Below are positions 15,105-24,499 of a DNA stretch of 32,817 bases, one piece after another. The notes under the pieces are model-generated. The model did not search any database, had not been told where the DNA came from, and saw nothing but the letters and a program-made list of their open reading frames with translations. Positions within the stretch are counted from its first letter, which is position 1; the number at the start of each line of letters is the position of its first letter. The position numbers were made by a program, and so were the translations under genes. The DNA comes from an uncultured Roseovarius sp. (GTDB lineage Bacteria; Pseudomonadota; Alphaproteobacteria; Rhodobacterales; Rhodobacteraceae), in the NCBI GenBank assembly GCA_937884705.1, contig CAKZYL010000190.1, positions 1 to 32,817 of the forward strand, given 5' to 3'.

Positions 15105-16412
15105 ATGGACGCCCGTGCGATCATTGCAGGGCTGCGGGACGGCAAAGGCGCGAGTCGCGAAAGCCTTGAGTGGTTCGCTGATGCGCTGTCGGACGGCCGG
15201 GTGAGTGACGCCCAGGCCGGGGCCTTTGCCATGGCCATTGTGCTGCGTGAGCTGGACGCAGACACGCGCGCCGCGCTGACCTTGGCCATGCGCGACAGCG
15301 GCGAAACCCTTGCCTGGGATCTATGTGGCCCCGTCATCGACAAGCATTCCACCGGGGGGGTGGGCGATTGTGTGAGCCTTGTCCTTGCACCGGCTTTGGC
15401 CGCGTGCGGTGCCTATTTGCCGATGATCTCAGGGCGCGGGCTTGGGCATACCGGCGGGACATTGGATAAGCTCGAGGCGATCCCGGGGCTGCGCACGGAT
15501 CTCTCGGAAACTCAGTTGAGACATGTCGTGGGGCAGGCCGGCTGTGTGATTGCCTCTGCCAGTGACCGCATCGCCCCTGCAGATCGCCGTCTTTACGCGA
15601 TCCGGGATGTCACGGCCACGGTGCAAAGCCTTGATCTGATTACGGCGTCGATCTTGTCGAAGAAACTCGCCGCAGGTCTGGAGGGGCTTATCCTCGATGT
15701 GAAAGTGGGTTCGGGCGCCTTCATGAAAGATTTGTCCGAGGCGCGTGGGCTGGCGCGTGCGCTTGTCGATACTGGAAACGCGGCTGGCTGTCCGACCAGT
15801 GCGGTCATTTCGGACATGAATCAGCCTTTGGCACCCGCCTTGGGAAATGGGTTGGAAGTCGCCGAAGCAGTGCGTGTTCTGTCAGGGGAGATGCCGGAGA
15901 GCGCGCTTGCACTGATCACCGCCGCCCTCGGGGGGCTTGCACTGTTTCAGGCGGGTCTCGCGCACGACATAGAGACAGGCGCGGATGCGGTCACTGCAGC
16001 CATACGGGATGGTCACGCCGCAGAAAGGTTCGGCCGCATGGTCGCCGCCATGGGCGGGCCGGTGCATTTCATGGACAATCAGGCGCGTTTCTTGCCCGAG
16101 GCCAACGTGATCCGGGAGTTTGTGGCCATTCGGTCAGGTTACATTTCGGCCATCGACGGTGAGGCCATGGGCTATGCCGTGATTGCCTTGCGCGGCGGGC
16201 GTCGCGTGGAGACGGATGTGATCGACCCATCTGTGGGGCTGTCGAGCATCGTCTCACTTGGGCAGCATGTGACGGCAGGCCAGCCCCTTTTGTACATTCA
16301 TGCCGGTCGTTCCGAGCATGCAGATCAAGCCGCCGATATCTTGGCCACCGCTATCAGAATTTCCGACGACCCTCCTGACTTACCGCCCCTGATCCACGAA
16401 AGGATCTCTTGA
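15105..16412 (+). CDS. deoA: Thymidine phosphorylase
   Basis: Cleaves thymidine (and deoxyuridine) with phosphate to the free base and 2-deoxyribose 1-phosphate. The 435-residue protein has the phosphate-binding KHSTGGVGD (80-88), the segment MISGRGLGHTGGTLDKLEAI and LDVKVGSGAFMK, all signatures of pyrimidine nucleoside phosphorylases; the length matches DeoA (440) rather than shorter homologues. ATG at 15105, three bases after cdd. Its TGA overlaps the ATG of deoB. The product of Cdd feeds it and its sugar product feeds DeoB. Confidence 0.95.
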   Translation: MDARAIIAGLRDGKGASRESLEWFADALSDGRVSDAQAGAFAMAIVLRELDADTRAALTLAMRDSGETLAWDLCGPVIDKHSTGGVGDCVSLVLAPALAACGAYLPMISGRGLGHTGGTLDKLEAIPGLRTDLSETQLRHVVGQAGCVIASASDRIAPADRRLYAIRDVTATVQSLDLITASILSKKLAAGLEGLILDVKVGSGAFMKDLSEARGLARALVDTGNAAGCPTSAVISDMNQPLAPALGNGLEVAEAVRVLSGEMPESALALITAALGGLALFQAGLAHDIETGADAVTAAIRDGHAAERFGRMVAAMGGPVHFMDNQARFLPEANVIREFVAIRSGYISAIDGEAMGYAVIALRGGRRVETDVIDPSVGLSSIVSLGQHVTAGQPLLYIHAGRSEHADQAADILATAIRISDDPPDLPPLIHERIS

Positions 16413-17596
16413 TGCCGCGCGCCTTTCTGGTGGTGATGGACTCGGTTGGCATCGGGGGCGCGCCGGATGCGGACGCGTTTTTCAATGGGGAGCTGCCAGA
16501 TACCGGTGCGAACACGGTCGCGCATATCGCGCAATCCTTGGGTCTGCTGCGTTTGCCCACGCTCGATGGTCTTGGATTGGGCGCGGCTGTTAGGCTCGCA
16601 TCAGGCGATCACGCGCCGGGTTTGGACGCCACACCGAGTGGGCTTTGGGGCGCCGCGACACCTCATGCTTTGGGAAAAGATACGCCCGCTGGCCATTGGG
16701 AGCTGGCCGGAGCGCCTGTGCCGTTCGAGTGGCATCACTTTCCACGTGAAATACCCGCGTTTCCTGAAGATGTGCTGCAGAGGGTCTGCGCCTCGGCGGG
16801 AACAGATGGCACGCTTGGCAATTGCCACGCCTCCGGCACGGACATCATAGACCGGCTCGGCGATGAGCATATCCAGACGGGGTGGCCCATTTGCTATACC
16901 TCTGTCGACAGCGTCTTGCAGATTGCCGCGCATGAGGAGCATTTTGGCCTCGAGCGACTCATGGTGCTTTGCAGAGAAATCGCCCCGTTTCTTCATGACA
17001 TGAAAGTGGGGAGGGTGATTGCGCGGCCCTTCGTCGGTGACGCGCAAATGGGCTTCACGCGCACGGTCAACCGACGGGATTTCGCGATGGCCCCGCCGAG
17101 CCCCACGCTGTGTGACTGGGCATCCGCCGAGGATCGATCTGTTCATGCCATTGGAAAGATCGGTGACATCTTTTCGATGCGTGGCATCGACGACGTGGTC
17201 AAAGGCAAAGATGCCGAACTGATGCAACACCTGGCGAAAGCCGTGTCGGACGCGCCGGACGGCTCTCTCACCTTTGCCAACTTCGTGGAGTTTGACGCGC
17301 TCTACGGCCACAGGCGCGATGTTCAAGGATATGCCGAGGCGCTGGTCCGGTTTGATGCGGGTCTTGTGCATATTCTGCCGAGACTGCGCGCAGGCGATCT
17401 GCTGGTGATCACCGCAGATCATGGAAATGATCCCACATGGGTTGGCACGGATCACACGCGAGAAAGGGTGCCCGTTCTGGTGGCCGGCGCGGGGACAGGG
17501 CAGTTGGGCCATGTGCAGTTTGTTGATGTTGCCGCCTCCATCGCGGATCACTTAGATCTCAAGGAGCATGGACCGGGCCGCAGTTTTTTGCCGTGA
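16412..17596 (+). CDS. deoB: Phosphopentomutase
   Basis: Interconverts (deoxy)ribose 1-phosphate and 5-phosphate, sending the sugar from nucleoside phosphorolysis into central metabolism. It belongs to the alkaline phosphatase superfamily and uses two Mn ions: VVMDSVGIGGAPDAD (Asp10), the catalytic threonine in GKDTPAGHWEL (Thr91), ITADHGNDPTW and DHTRE hold metal and substrate ligands. The 394-residue length is close to other DeoB proteins (about 400). ATG at 16412 shares bases with the deoA stop (TGATG), which indicates translational coupling. Confidence 0.96.
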   Translation: MPRAFLVVMDSVGIGGAPDADAFFNGELPDTGANTVAHIAQSLGLLRLPTLDGLGLGAAVRLASGDHAPGLDATPSGLWGAATPHALGKDTPAGHWELAGAPVPFEWHHFPREIPAFPEDVLQRVCASAGTDGTLGNCHASGTDIIDRLGDEHIQTGWPICYTSVDSVLQIAAHEEHFGLERLMVLCREIAPFLHDMKVGRVIARPFVGDAQMGFTRTVNRRDFAMAPPSPTLCDWASAEDRSVHAIGKIGDIFSMRGIDDVVKGKDAELMQHLAKAVSDAPDGSLTFANFVEFDALYGHRRDVQGYAEALVRFDAGLVHILPRLRAGDLLVITADHGNDPTWVGTDHTRERVPVLVAGAGTGQLGHVQFVDVAASIADHLDLKEHGPGRSFLP

Positions 17597-17657
17597 AAGA
17601 TTGCCCCTCCAAGCGGCTCAAAGCTAAGGTGTTCGAGAACAAGATTGGACACTGACT

Positions 17658-18290
17658 ATGACGGATCACCTCACCATCGTTTCTCACCCGCTCGTGCAGC
17701 ACAAACTGACTTTGATGCGCAAAAAAGAAACGCCAACGGCTGTCTTCCGCCAATTGCTGCGCGAGATCAGTCAGCTTTTGGCCTATGAGGTCACCCACGA
17801 CCTCGCTACGTCTCAAGAGACGATTGAGACCCCTTTGATGGACATGCAAGCACCGGTTCTGGCTGGCCCAAAGCTTGCGCTGATCTCTATCCTGCGGGCA
17901 GGCAACGGGTTGTTGGACGGGATGCTTGAGCTGATCCCATCGGCGCGAGTGGGCTTTGTGGGGCTCTACCGAGACCACGAAACGCTTAAGCCCGTGCAGT
18001 ACTATTTCAAAGTGCCCGATCAATTGAACAAGCGGTTTTGCATTGTCGTCGATCCCATGCTGGCCACGGGCTACTCCTCTGCTGCGGCGATTGATTTGAT
18101 CAAAGAAGCGGGGGCCAAGGACATCTGTTTTCTGTGCCTTCTCGCAGCGCCCGAGGGGGTGGCCCAAATGAAAGAAGCCCATCCCGACGTGCCCATCGTC
18201 ACCGCATCGCTTGATGAACGGTTGAACGAGCTGGGCTACATCCTGCCCGGTCTAGGGGACGCGGGCGATCGCATGTTTGGCACCAAGTAA
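17658..18290 (+). CDS. upp: Uracil phosphoribosyltransferase
   Basis: Converts uracil and PRPP to UMP, the last step of base salvage here, using uracil released by DeoA. The 210-residue protein has [13 protein letters not shown] and the PRPP-binding loop [12 protein letters not shown] (131-141), where most homologues have ATGGS, and ends in the [13 protein letters not shown] signature that closes the uracil site. ATG at 17658, 61 bp after deoB, so it is probably in the same transcript but could have its own promoter. Confidence 0.96.
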   Translation: MTDHLTIVSHPLVQHKLTLMRKKETPTAVFRQLLREISQLLAYEVTHDLATSQETIETPLMDMQAPVLAGPKLALISILRAGNGLLDGMLELIPSARVGFVGLYRDHETLKPVQYYFKVPDQLNKRFCIVVDPMLATGYSSAAAIDLIKEAGAKDICFLCLLAAPEGVAQMKEAHPDVPIVTASLDERLNELGYILPGLGDAGDRMFGTK

Positions 18291-18354
18291 GCAAAAGCGG
18301 TTTACTCTGAACCTATTATACGGCAGTCTCCGGCCATTAGCTCTGGGGGCGAAA

Positions 18355-19536
18355 ATGAAGTATTTGAGCGTGCTCGCGGCGTCTGCCATCGCCGCGACGG
18401 GCTGGGCAGAAGTGTCCGTTGCCCAGTCATCATCACAAGCTGTTCCAGCGGAATTTCCACCTGCATCCTACACAGGCCGTCAGTATGTCGACAGCGCGGG
18501 CTGCGTGTTCATTCGCGCCGGAATAGATAACAATGTCACGTGGGTGCCGCGTCTGACACGGGGGCGCCAGCAGGTTTGCGGCTTTCAACCGAGCCTTTCT
18601 GCCTCGACCTTGGCCACTGTGAATGCCGCACGCACGCCCGCGCCGGATGAGGCGATACCAACTGCGACGGCTACGCCGACCGCCGCGCCTGCGCCGGCCC
18701 CTGCTCCTGCGCCTGCCCCACGGGTTGTGGCCGCTCCGGCGCCTGCGCCAGCACCTGCGGTTGCGGCGCCACCGCCGAAACCAGAGCCGAAACGCGTTGT
18801 GGCGACAACGCGTGTGACCTCGGCGTCCAAATGCACCAACCGAAGTGCGTTTTCGCAAAGATACATGCATTCTGAGCGAGCAGAGGTTCGCTGCGGTCCG
18901 CAGAGCCAACCGCATGTCACGTACAAAGACGGACCGGCTTCGCCGAATGCAACGATTTACACCCAAGCGTCGCCCGGTGTGACAAGCGGGCAGGTCCGTG
19001 TTGCACCCAAGCATGTCTATGAAAACCAAGTGATCAGCACAGAAGGTGTCTTTGTTCCCGAAGGCTATACCGTCGTGTGGGAAGACGATCGTCTGAACAC
19101 AAAACGCGCGCATCAGACATTGGCCGGCAAGGCGCAGATGGAACAGATTTGGACCAACACGCTGCCACGTAAGATCAAACCCGGTGCGATCGCCGGATCC
19201 GGCACATCCTATGCCGCAGGTGGTCTTCCCAACGACGTGGTGCCTCAGGTGTCGCGCTCAACGACTGTGCCGTCCGCAGCGGCCCTTGCAGCAAACGATA
19301 CGCCCGCCAGCCATCGCTATGTGCAGATCGGCGCGTTTACGGATCCAGTTCAGGCAAAAGCGGCAGCTCAGCGCCTTGCAAATAGTGGCTTGCCCACAAA
19401 AATGGGGGATCGGACACGGGGCGGGAAGACTTACACGCTTGTCGTGGTGGGGCCTTACCAAACTCAGGGCGCGCTCGATGGTGGGTTGGCCAAAGTCCGG
19501 GGCATGGGCTATCCGCAAGCGACACTGAAACGCTGA
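18355..19536 (+). CDS. Secreted SPOR-domain protein with Pro/Ala linker
   Basis: A 393-residue protein: signal peptide (residues 1-24, YLSVLAASAIAATGWA), a conserved N-terminal part with two cysteines (SAGCVFIRAGIDNNVTWVPR and QQVCGFQ), a low-complexity Ala-Pro linker (about residues 95-150), a middle part with two more cysteines, and a C-terminal SPOR domain (about 320-393, HRYVQIGAFTDPVQAKAAAQ). SPOR domains bind peptidoglycan stripped of stem peptides at division sites. ATG at 18355 was chosen because the signal peptide follows directly; a longer frame starts at 18277 inside upp. It probably acts in the periplasm in cell-wall remodelling. No gene symbol can be given with confidence. Confidence 0.82.
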   Translation: MKYLSVLAASAIAATGWAEVSVAQSSSQAVPAEFPPASYTGRQYVDSAGCVFIRAGIDNNVTWVPRLTRGRQQVCGFQPSLSASTLATVNAARTPAPDEAIPTATATPTAAPAPAPAPAPAPRVVAAPAPAPAPAVAAPPPKPEPKRVVATTRVTSASKCTNRSAFSQRYMHSERAEVRCGPQSQPHVTYKDGPASPNATIYTQASPGVTSGQVRVAPKHVYENQVISTEGVFVPEGYTVVWEDDRLNTKRAHQTLAGKAQMEQIWTNTLPRKIKPGAIAGSGTSYAAGGLPNDVVPQVSRSTTVPSAAALAANDTPASHRYVQIGAFTDPVQAKAAAQRLANSGLPTKMGDRTRGGKTYTLVVVGPYQTQGALDGGLAKVRGMGYPQATLKR

Positions 19537-19557
19537 TCTTCATCTAAGCTCTTTTGA

Positions 19558-19585
19558 ACGCGCCCTGATGGGGGCGCGTTTTTTT
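19558..19585 (+). terminator. Intrinsic terminator after the SPOR-domain gene
   Basis: ACGCGCCC (19558-19565) pairs with GGGCGCGT (19572-19579) around a 6-base loop and is followed by a run of seven Ts (19579-19585). It ends the plus-strand transcript; the converging minus-strand gene stops just inside the T run. Confidence 0.9.
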
Positions 19586-20609
19586 ATGCGCCGCAGATAG
19601 ATTGCAATTGCAGCCAGCTTGCGTCGTTCATAACCGCGGCAGGTGGCGATGTGGCAAACGGATCTGCTTCTATCAGGCCCAAAGTCTGCTCACCGGTAAT
19701 GTCCACAGCATAGGCATAAGGCGTTGCGCGCAGATTTGCTGCCTCAAATGCCGTCAGCAGAACCTGGTCTGATACGTTGGCTTTGTCGGATGTCAGCAGG
19801 GTTTCTGCATAACTGGTCAGCGTCGCCTCGCTTAGCGCGCCAGTTGTCAATAGCCGAAAGCTGGACCATATCGGGCTCGCCTTGAGCAGTGCCGCCAATG
19901 GGTCGCTTTGCGCGGCGCGGAGCCGTTCGGCGACAATGAAACCGGCGACCACGTCTGGTTCAGTGTAATCTTCGACCAACGTGCGATTGATCAGGATAAT
20001 CCCGCCCGGCAAGTTCACGGTTTGGTCGACACCGTCGCGCATGACGTATAGCGGAGCTGACGAACCCGCTCCGGGCAGACGTACAGCCAACCGCGTCAGA
20101 ACGGATTGTGCTTCGGGGGAAGTGCAGGGTGGCCCTGTCACGCGTTGCACTTTCTGGAACAGCACTGCACCGATCTCAGCACGCTTCACCTGCGGCACGA
20201 TGTTGACCGTGTGCTGTCGCACGGCGCCTGGCAGCCAGAATATCGCCCCAAGCGTCAGGGCAAGGCACATGGCAAAAACGATCACAAACCGCAAACGTCC
20301 AGGATGCGGTCTGCGGCGTTCGATGACAGCGCGCAGTTTTTCAATGGCGTCGATCATTTCAGACTCTGCGCCTGGAAATTCCAGTGTTTCGCTTTCGTCG
20401 CCTGCTGGATGATAAATTGCGGGCCGCTTGCCCGGGTTTGCGCGGACCACTGCCGCCAGGGACCAATGGGTCAACGGACGATCCTGCATGTCGGAAATCA
20501 GAAGCGTGGCATCACCAATCGACGCGATCACATCCATACGCTGTGCCTCGCCTGCGGGGCGCCACAGTCCTGATGCTTCGATCCTTTGGTACTTATCCAA
20601 TGCGGTCAT
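19584..20609 (-). CDS. Membrane protein with degenerate M48 peptidase-like domain
   Basis: A 341-residue protein with a cytoplasmic N-terminal part (1-105), one membrane segment (about 107-130, RFVIVFAMCLALTLGAIFWL) and a probable periplasmic C-terminal part. The latter (APLYVMRDGVDQTVNLPGGI, then ILINRTLVEDYTEPDVVAGF) follows the layout of M48 metallopeptidases, where a PGG-strand precedes a helix with HExxH. Here the helix reads GFIVAERLR, so the zinc ligands are absent and it is unlikely to be an active protease. This relationship is my inference from the pattern. ATG at 20607-20609. It lies 68 bp downstream of SURF1 on the same strand and may be co-transcribed with the oxidase operon. Confidence 0.75.
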   Translation of the reverse strand: MTALDKYQRIEASGLWRPAGEAQRMDVIASIGDATLLISDMQDRPLTHWSLAAVVRANPGKRPAIYHPAGDESETLEFPGAESEMIDAIEKLRAVIERRRPHPGRLRFVIVFAMCLALTLGAIFWLPGAVRQHTVNIVPQVKRAEIGAVLFQKVQRVTGPPCTSPEAQSVLTRLAVRLPGAGSSAPLYVMRDGVDQTVNLPGGIILINRTLVEDYTEPDVVAGFIVAERLRAAQSDPLAALLKASPIWSSFRLLTTGALSEATLTSYAETLLTSDKANVSDQVLLTAFEAANLRATPYAYAVDITGEQTLGLIEADPFATSPPAAVMNDASWLQLQSICGA

Positions 20610-20677
20610 GGATGACCGTGCCTGTTATGCTCGTTTTTTTGGACTTTACCCGGTTTTTAAGCGCGCGTGAAGCCGGA

Positions 20678-21418
20678 TCAATCGTCGTCTTCAATCAGAC
20701 CCGCGCGGTGGCGCATGCGATCACGGATCACATAGACCATTCCGCCGAGGAAAAGCGCGGCCATGGCAAACCATGTCAGTGCATAACTGAGATGGGAATT
20801 GCGAAAGTTCACCTGTGTCAGCCCGCCTCGCGGCCAGCTATCTGCGCCGCCCGTATGCTCTGCATCGACGAAGTATGCAGCCGTCCGCCCCAGACCGGCC
20901 TCTGAGGAAAGCGCTGCAACATCGCGCGAAAACCAGCGGCCTTGGTCCGGGTCATTTTTTTCAAGCATCGTTCCATCCGGTTCTGTCAGGCGTAAGAGCC
21001 CGGTCACGGAGATCGGCCCATCTGGCTGTGTCCAGCCAGCTTCGCGGCTCCCTGTTGGCACGAAACCGCGATTGATCCAAACGATCCGCGTGTCGGTTTG
21101 CAGGGGCGTCATCAACCACGACCCTGCGCCAAGCTCTGTCAGAGCCTTCACACGCTGAGATTGATCATTCATGAAAACCCCGTCTTCGGTGACCACGCGA
21201 AGGTAGGCGTGATCATCCTCAGTCACAGTGCCAAAGGGCGCCTCTACTGGATCACCGAATGCGCGCGCTTCAACCGTTTCAATCAGATCAACCTTCCACT
21301 GCAGCCGCTGGACCTGCCAGATGCCCAAGCTCAGCATGGTCAGAAACACCACAGCGGCGAATATGAGAATTGTGACATCCACCCAAAGCGGCCGAAGTGG
21401 GCCGTCTTGCACGCTCAT
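20678..21418 (-). CDS. surf1: SURF1-family oxidase assembly protein
   Basis: A 246-residue inner-membrane protein with one membrane helix at each end (about 13-33 and 210-232) and a large periplasmic part between, the SURF1 layout. Signatures are LSLGIWQVQRLQWK near the N-terminus, RIVWINRGFVP in the middle, and RNSHLSYALTWFAMAALFL near the end. SURF1 proteins help insert heme a into the oxidase catalytic subunit. Its ATG overlaps the cyoD stop by four bases (ATGA), so it is the fifth gene of the quinol oxidase operon, as for the Surf1q of Paracoccus. Confidence 0.93.
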   Translation of the reverse strand: MSVQDGPLRPLWVDVTILIFAAVVFLTMLSLGIWQVQRLQWKVDLIETVEARAFGDPVEAPFGTVTEDDHAYLRVVTEDGVFMNDQSQRVKALTELGAGSWLMTPLQTDTRIVWINRGFVPTGSREAGWTQPDGPISVTGLLRLTEPDGTMLEKNDPDQGRWFSRDVAALSSEAGLGRTAAYFVDAEHTGGADSWPRGGLTQVNFRNSHLSYALTWFAMAALFLGGMVYVIRDRMRHRAGLIEDDD

Positions 21419-21792
21419 TGCAGGTCGCGGACCCGCCGGATGGTGTCATGCGCGGGCATCATGTTTTCGTGCAAGTGGAACATCACCCAGATAGAGCCTG
21501 CGAGGATGATCACCAGAACGGTCGCCGTGAACAGTAGGGACATGAATTGCCACCCGTCCTCAGCGCCGACGGAAACATGCAGGAAGTAGTTTACATGGAC
21601 GAGGATCTGCACGGCACCAAGGCCAAAAATGATCACCATCGCCCAGAGCAGGCTGATATCGACCTCTGCCATCACCACGTAAAACGGGATGGCCGTCAGG
21701 ATCACTGAGAGCACAAACCCGATGAAGTAGGATCGGTAAGATCCGTGGGCATGATTGTCATGCGAGGCGTGGTTGTCGGTGTCAGCGCTCAT
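21415..21792 (-). CDS. cyoD: Quinol oxidase subunit IV
   Basis: A 125-residue membrane protein with three helices (YFIGFVLSVILTAIPFYVVM, ISLLWAMVIIFGLGAVQILV, SLLFTATVLVIILAGSIWVM) and a His-rich N-terminus (NHASHDNHAHGSY). The VHVNYFLHV segment is typical of CyoD/QoxD, a small subunit that helps assemble the binuclear centre. ATG at 21790-21792, overlapping the cyoC stop by four bases; the frame continues upstream, but inside cyoC. Confidence 0.92.
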   Translation of the reverse strand: MSADTDNHASHDNHAHGSYRSYFIGFVLSVILTAIPFYVVMAEVDISLLWAMVIIFGLGAVQILVHVNYFLHVSVGAEDGWQFMSLLFTATVLVIILAGSIWVMFHLHENMMPAHDTIRRVRDLQ

Positions 21793-22442
21793 AACAGAAC
21801 TCCGGCAAGGTAGACGAATGAGAAGACGCCGATCCAGATGAGATCGAGGAAGTGCCAGAAAAGGCTCAGGCACATGATGCGGCGTTTGTTTTCAGGGGTA
21901 AGCCCATGCATCTGAACCTGGACCAGCAAGATGACCAGCCAGATGGATCCCCCCGTCACGTGTAGACCATGTGTTCCTACCAAGATCCAGAAGGAAGAGA
22001 GGAATGCGCTGGCCATCGGCGTCGCACCGACGTGCCAAAGATGCGAGAACTCAAGGTATTCCAAATAGAGAAAACCCAAACCAAACGCCAAAGTGACAAT
22101 GAGCCAAATGCTCATCACCTTGGCGTTGTTCTGCTGCACATTTATGGCCGCGAACCCATAGGTGATCGACGATAAGAGCAAAAACGCGGTGGCCAGAGCA
22201 ATCTTTTCGATCTCAAATAGATCAGCGGGGGATGGCCCTGCGGCGTAGTTTTGTCCAATGACCGCATGCACGGCGAAGAGGATGCCAAAGAGCAGGCAGT
22301 CGCTCATCAAATAGAGCCAGAACCCCAGCATCGTGCCCGTTTCATGGTGATGCTCGGCGGCGTCATCATGGGCATGCTCATCCTCGAAAACGTGAAATTC
22401 GTAGGATCCGGCGTCTGGGCTGCGCGTGTCGATCGTTGTCAT
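21789..22442 (-). CDS. cyoC: Quinol oxidase subunit III
   Basis: A 217-residue subunit III of the heme-copper oxidase family, with the five membrane helices of the quinol-oxidase class (LGFWLYLMSDCLLFGILFAV through FWHFLDLIWIGVFSFVYLAG). The HGLHVTGG motif and the WHFLDLIW ending are family signatures; a His/Asp-rich N-terminus precedes the first helix. ATG at 22440-22442 gives the normal size; the open frame upstream lies within cyoB. It overlaps cyoD by four bases. Confidence 0.94.
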   Translation of the reverse strand: MTTIDTRSPDAGSYEFHVFEDEHAHDDAAEHHHETGTMLGFWLYLMSDCLLFGILFAVHAVIGQNYAAGPSPADLFEIEKIALATAFLLLSSITYGFAAINVQQNNAKVMSIWLIVTLAFGLGFLYLEYLEFSHLWHVGATPMASAFLSSFWILVGTHGLHVTGGSIWLVILLVQVQMHGLTPENKRRIMCLSLFWHFLDLIWIGVFSFVYLAGVLL

Positions 22443-22446
22443 GCGC

Positions 22447-24495
22447 TCACTCCGCTGCCTGCTGCGTGATCCGCAGTTCGCCCTGTTCCATTTTGCGCAC
22501 GTCGTCTGCCGGTATGTAGTAATCTCGGTTGTAGTTGAACGTGTGCCCGATCGCCCAGAAGAGCGAAGCAAAGAATGTCAGCAGTGACAACCACCATACG
22601 TGCCAGATCAGAGCAAAGCCCATCACAGTCATCAAACCGGCGATGACCACGCCGCTAGAAGTGGAATGCGGCATGTGGATGGGCGTGTAACCCTCGGTCG
22701 GTCTGCGGTAACCGTTGCGTTTCATGTGATCCCAAGCGTCAAGCTCATGGACGCGGAAATTGAAGGCGAAGTTGTAGTAGGGCGGCGGTGACGTGGTTGA
22801 CCATTCAAGTGTGCGCCCGCCCCAAGGATCGCCCGTTTCATCGCGCAGCTCTTCGCGCTTCATGATCGACACGACGATTTGGACAACAAAGGCCGCGACG
22901 CCCACTGCAATCATGCATGCCCCAATGAGCGCAGTGAAGAAATATCCAGCGTAGATCGTCTCTTCGAACTGGCTGAGGCGGCGCGTGACGCCCATCAGGC
23001 CGAGCACATAAAGCGGCATGAACGCAAAGTAGAAGCCAACAACCCAACCCCAGAAGCTGACCAAGCCCCAGAACCGATCCAGTTGGAAGCCGAACGCCTT
23101 TGGCCACCAATAGTTGATGCCTGCAAAGATGCCGAAGACGCCGCCGCCGATGATCACGTAGTGGAAATGAGCCACCAGGAACGGCGAGTTGTGCAGCACG
23201 TAATCCGCCGGTGGCACAGCCAGCAGCACCCCTGTCATGCCGCCGATCACAAAGGTCAGCATGAAGGCCACAACCCACATCATAGGCAGCTCGTACCGGA
23301 TCCGCCCCTTGTACATCGTAAAAAGCCAATTGAAGAGCTTTGCCCCGGTCGGGATCGAGATAATCATCGTCGTGATCCCAAAGAAGGAGTTCACGTTCGC
23401 GCCCGCACCCATGGTGAAGAAGTGATGCAACCAGACAATGTAGCTCAGGATCATGATCACGCAGGTGGCGTAAACCATCGAGGTGTAGCCAAAGAGCCGC
23501 TTGCGGCAGAAGGTTGGGACGATTTCAGAGAAAATGCCGAAGATGGGCAGGGTGAGGATGTAAACCTCAGGATGGCCCCAAATCCAAATGAGGTTGACGT
23601 ACATCATCGGATTGCCGCCAAGCTCGTTGGTGAAGAAGTTGGTGCCGAGATACCGGTCTGCTGTCAGCAAGGCGAGCGTGGCCGAGAGCACTGGGAACGT
23701 GGCGACAATCAGAACGTTGGTACAGAGCGTCGTCCAACAGAACACCGGCATTTTCATCCAGGTCATCCCCGGCGCGCGCATTTTGACCAGCGTCACAATC
23801 AGGTTGATCCCCGATAAGGTCGTACCGATGCCGGCGATGTTGAGGGACCACAAATAGTAATCCATCCCCACGCCCGGGCTGAACGTCAGCCCCGAGAGCG
23901 GTGGATAGGCCAGCCATCCCGTGGCCGCAAACTCGCCCACGAAAAGCGAAATCATGATCAGCACAGCGCCGGACACAGTCAGCCAGAAGCTGAGGTTGTT
24001 CAGAAATGGAAACGCCACGTCCCGCGCGCCGATCTGAAGCGGCATCACATAGTTCATAAAGCCCGTGACAAATGGCATCGCCACGAAGAAGATCATGATC
24101 ACGCCGTGCACGGTGAAGACCTGATCGTAGTGATAAGCGGGCAGGAAGCCGATATAGCCTGCTGAGGCGAGGGCCTGATGCAATCGCATCAAAAGCGCAT
24201 CAGAAAAGCCCCGCAGCAGCATGATAACCCCAAGCACCATGTACATGATGCCGATTTTTTTGTGATCCACAGAGGTAAACCACTCGGTCCACAAATAGCC
24301 CCACAGCCGGTAATAGGTGATCGCACCCACCGTGAGGGCGGCGAGGATCATTGTGGCTATGAAGGTGCCGAAGATGAGCGGATCATAGAATGGGAATATA
24401 TCCCAGTTGAGCTTACCCCAGAACCAATGGACATCCGGAATGCCATAAGAGCCATGCGATGCGCCAGCGTCAGTAGGGGTTGCTGCTGTGGCCAT
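22447..24495 (-). CDS. cyoB: Quinol oxidase subunit I (heme-copper catalytic subunit)
   Basis: The catalytic subunit, which reduces O2 to water with electrons from quinol and pumps protons. The 682-residue protein has 12 or more membrane helices. The CuB/heme ligand motifs [16 protein letters not shown] and HFHYV are intact. The quinol-site residues known from E. coli CyoB (R71, D75, H98, Q101) are all conserved at a constant offset: Arg95 and Asp99 in [10 protein letters not shown], His122 and Gln125 in HYDQ. So the donor is quinol, not cytochrome c. ATG at 24493-24495 (MATAATP) was chosen over an upstream start inside cyoA. It follows cyoA by 4 bp. Confidence 0.97.
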   Translation of the reverse strand: MATAATPTDAGASHGSYGIPDVHWFWGKLNWDIFPFYDPLIFGTFIATMILAALTVGAITYYRLWGYLWTEWFTSVDHKKIGIMYMVLGVIMLLRGFSDALLMRLHQALASAGYIGFLPAYHYDQVFTVHGVIMIFFVAMPFVTGFMNYVMPLQIGARDVAFPFLNNLSFWLTVSGAVLIMISLFVGEFAATGWLAYPPLSGLTFSPGVGMDYYLWSLNIAGIGTTLSGINLIVTLVKMRAPGMTWMKMPVFCWTTLCTNVLIVATFPVLSATLALLTADRYLGTNFFTNELGGNPMMYVNLIWIWGHPEVYILTLPIFGIFSEIVPTFCRKRLFGYTSMVYATCVIMILSYIVWLHHFFTMGAGANVNSFFGITTMIISIPTGAKLFNWLFTMYKGRIRYELPMMWVVAFMLTFVIGGMTGVLLAVPPADYVLHNSPFLVAHFHYVIIGGGVFGIFAGINYWWPKAFGFQLDRFWGLVSFWGWVVGFYFAFMPLYVLGLMGVTRRLSQFEETIYAGYFFTALIGACMIAVGVAAFVVQIVVSIMKREELRDETGDPWGGRTLEWSTTSPPPYYNFAFNFRVHELDAWDHMKRNGYRRPTEGYTPIHMPHSTSSGVVIAGLMTVMGFALIWHVWWLSLLTFFASLFWAIGHTFNYNRDYYIPADDVRKMEQGELRITQQAAE

Positions 24496-24499
24496 GGTG

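Noticed and set aside
18660-18780. Pro/Ala-coding repeat as a possible DNA repeat array
   Set aside because: It is the low-complexity linker of the SPOR-domain protein; units vary and no nucleotide-level array is kept.
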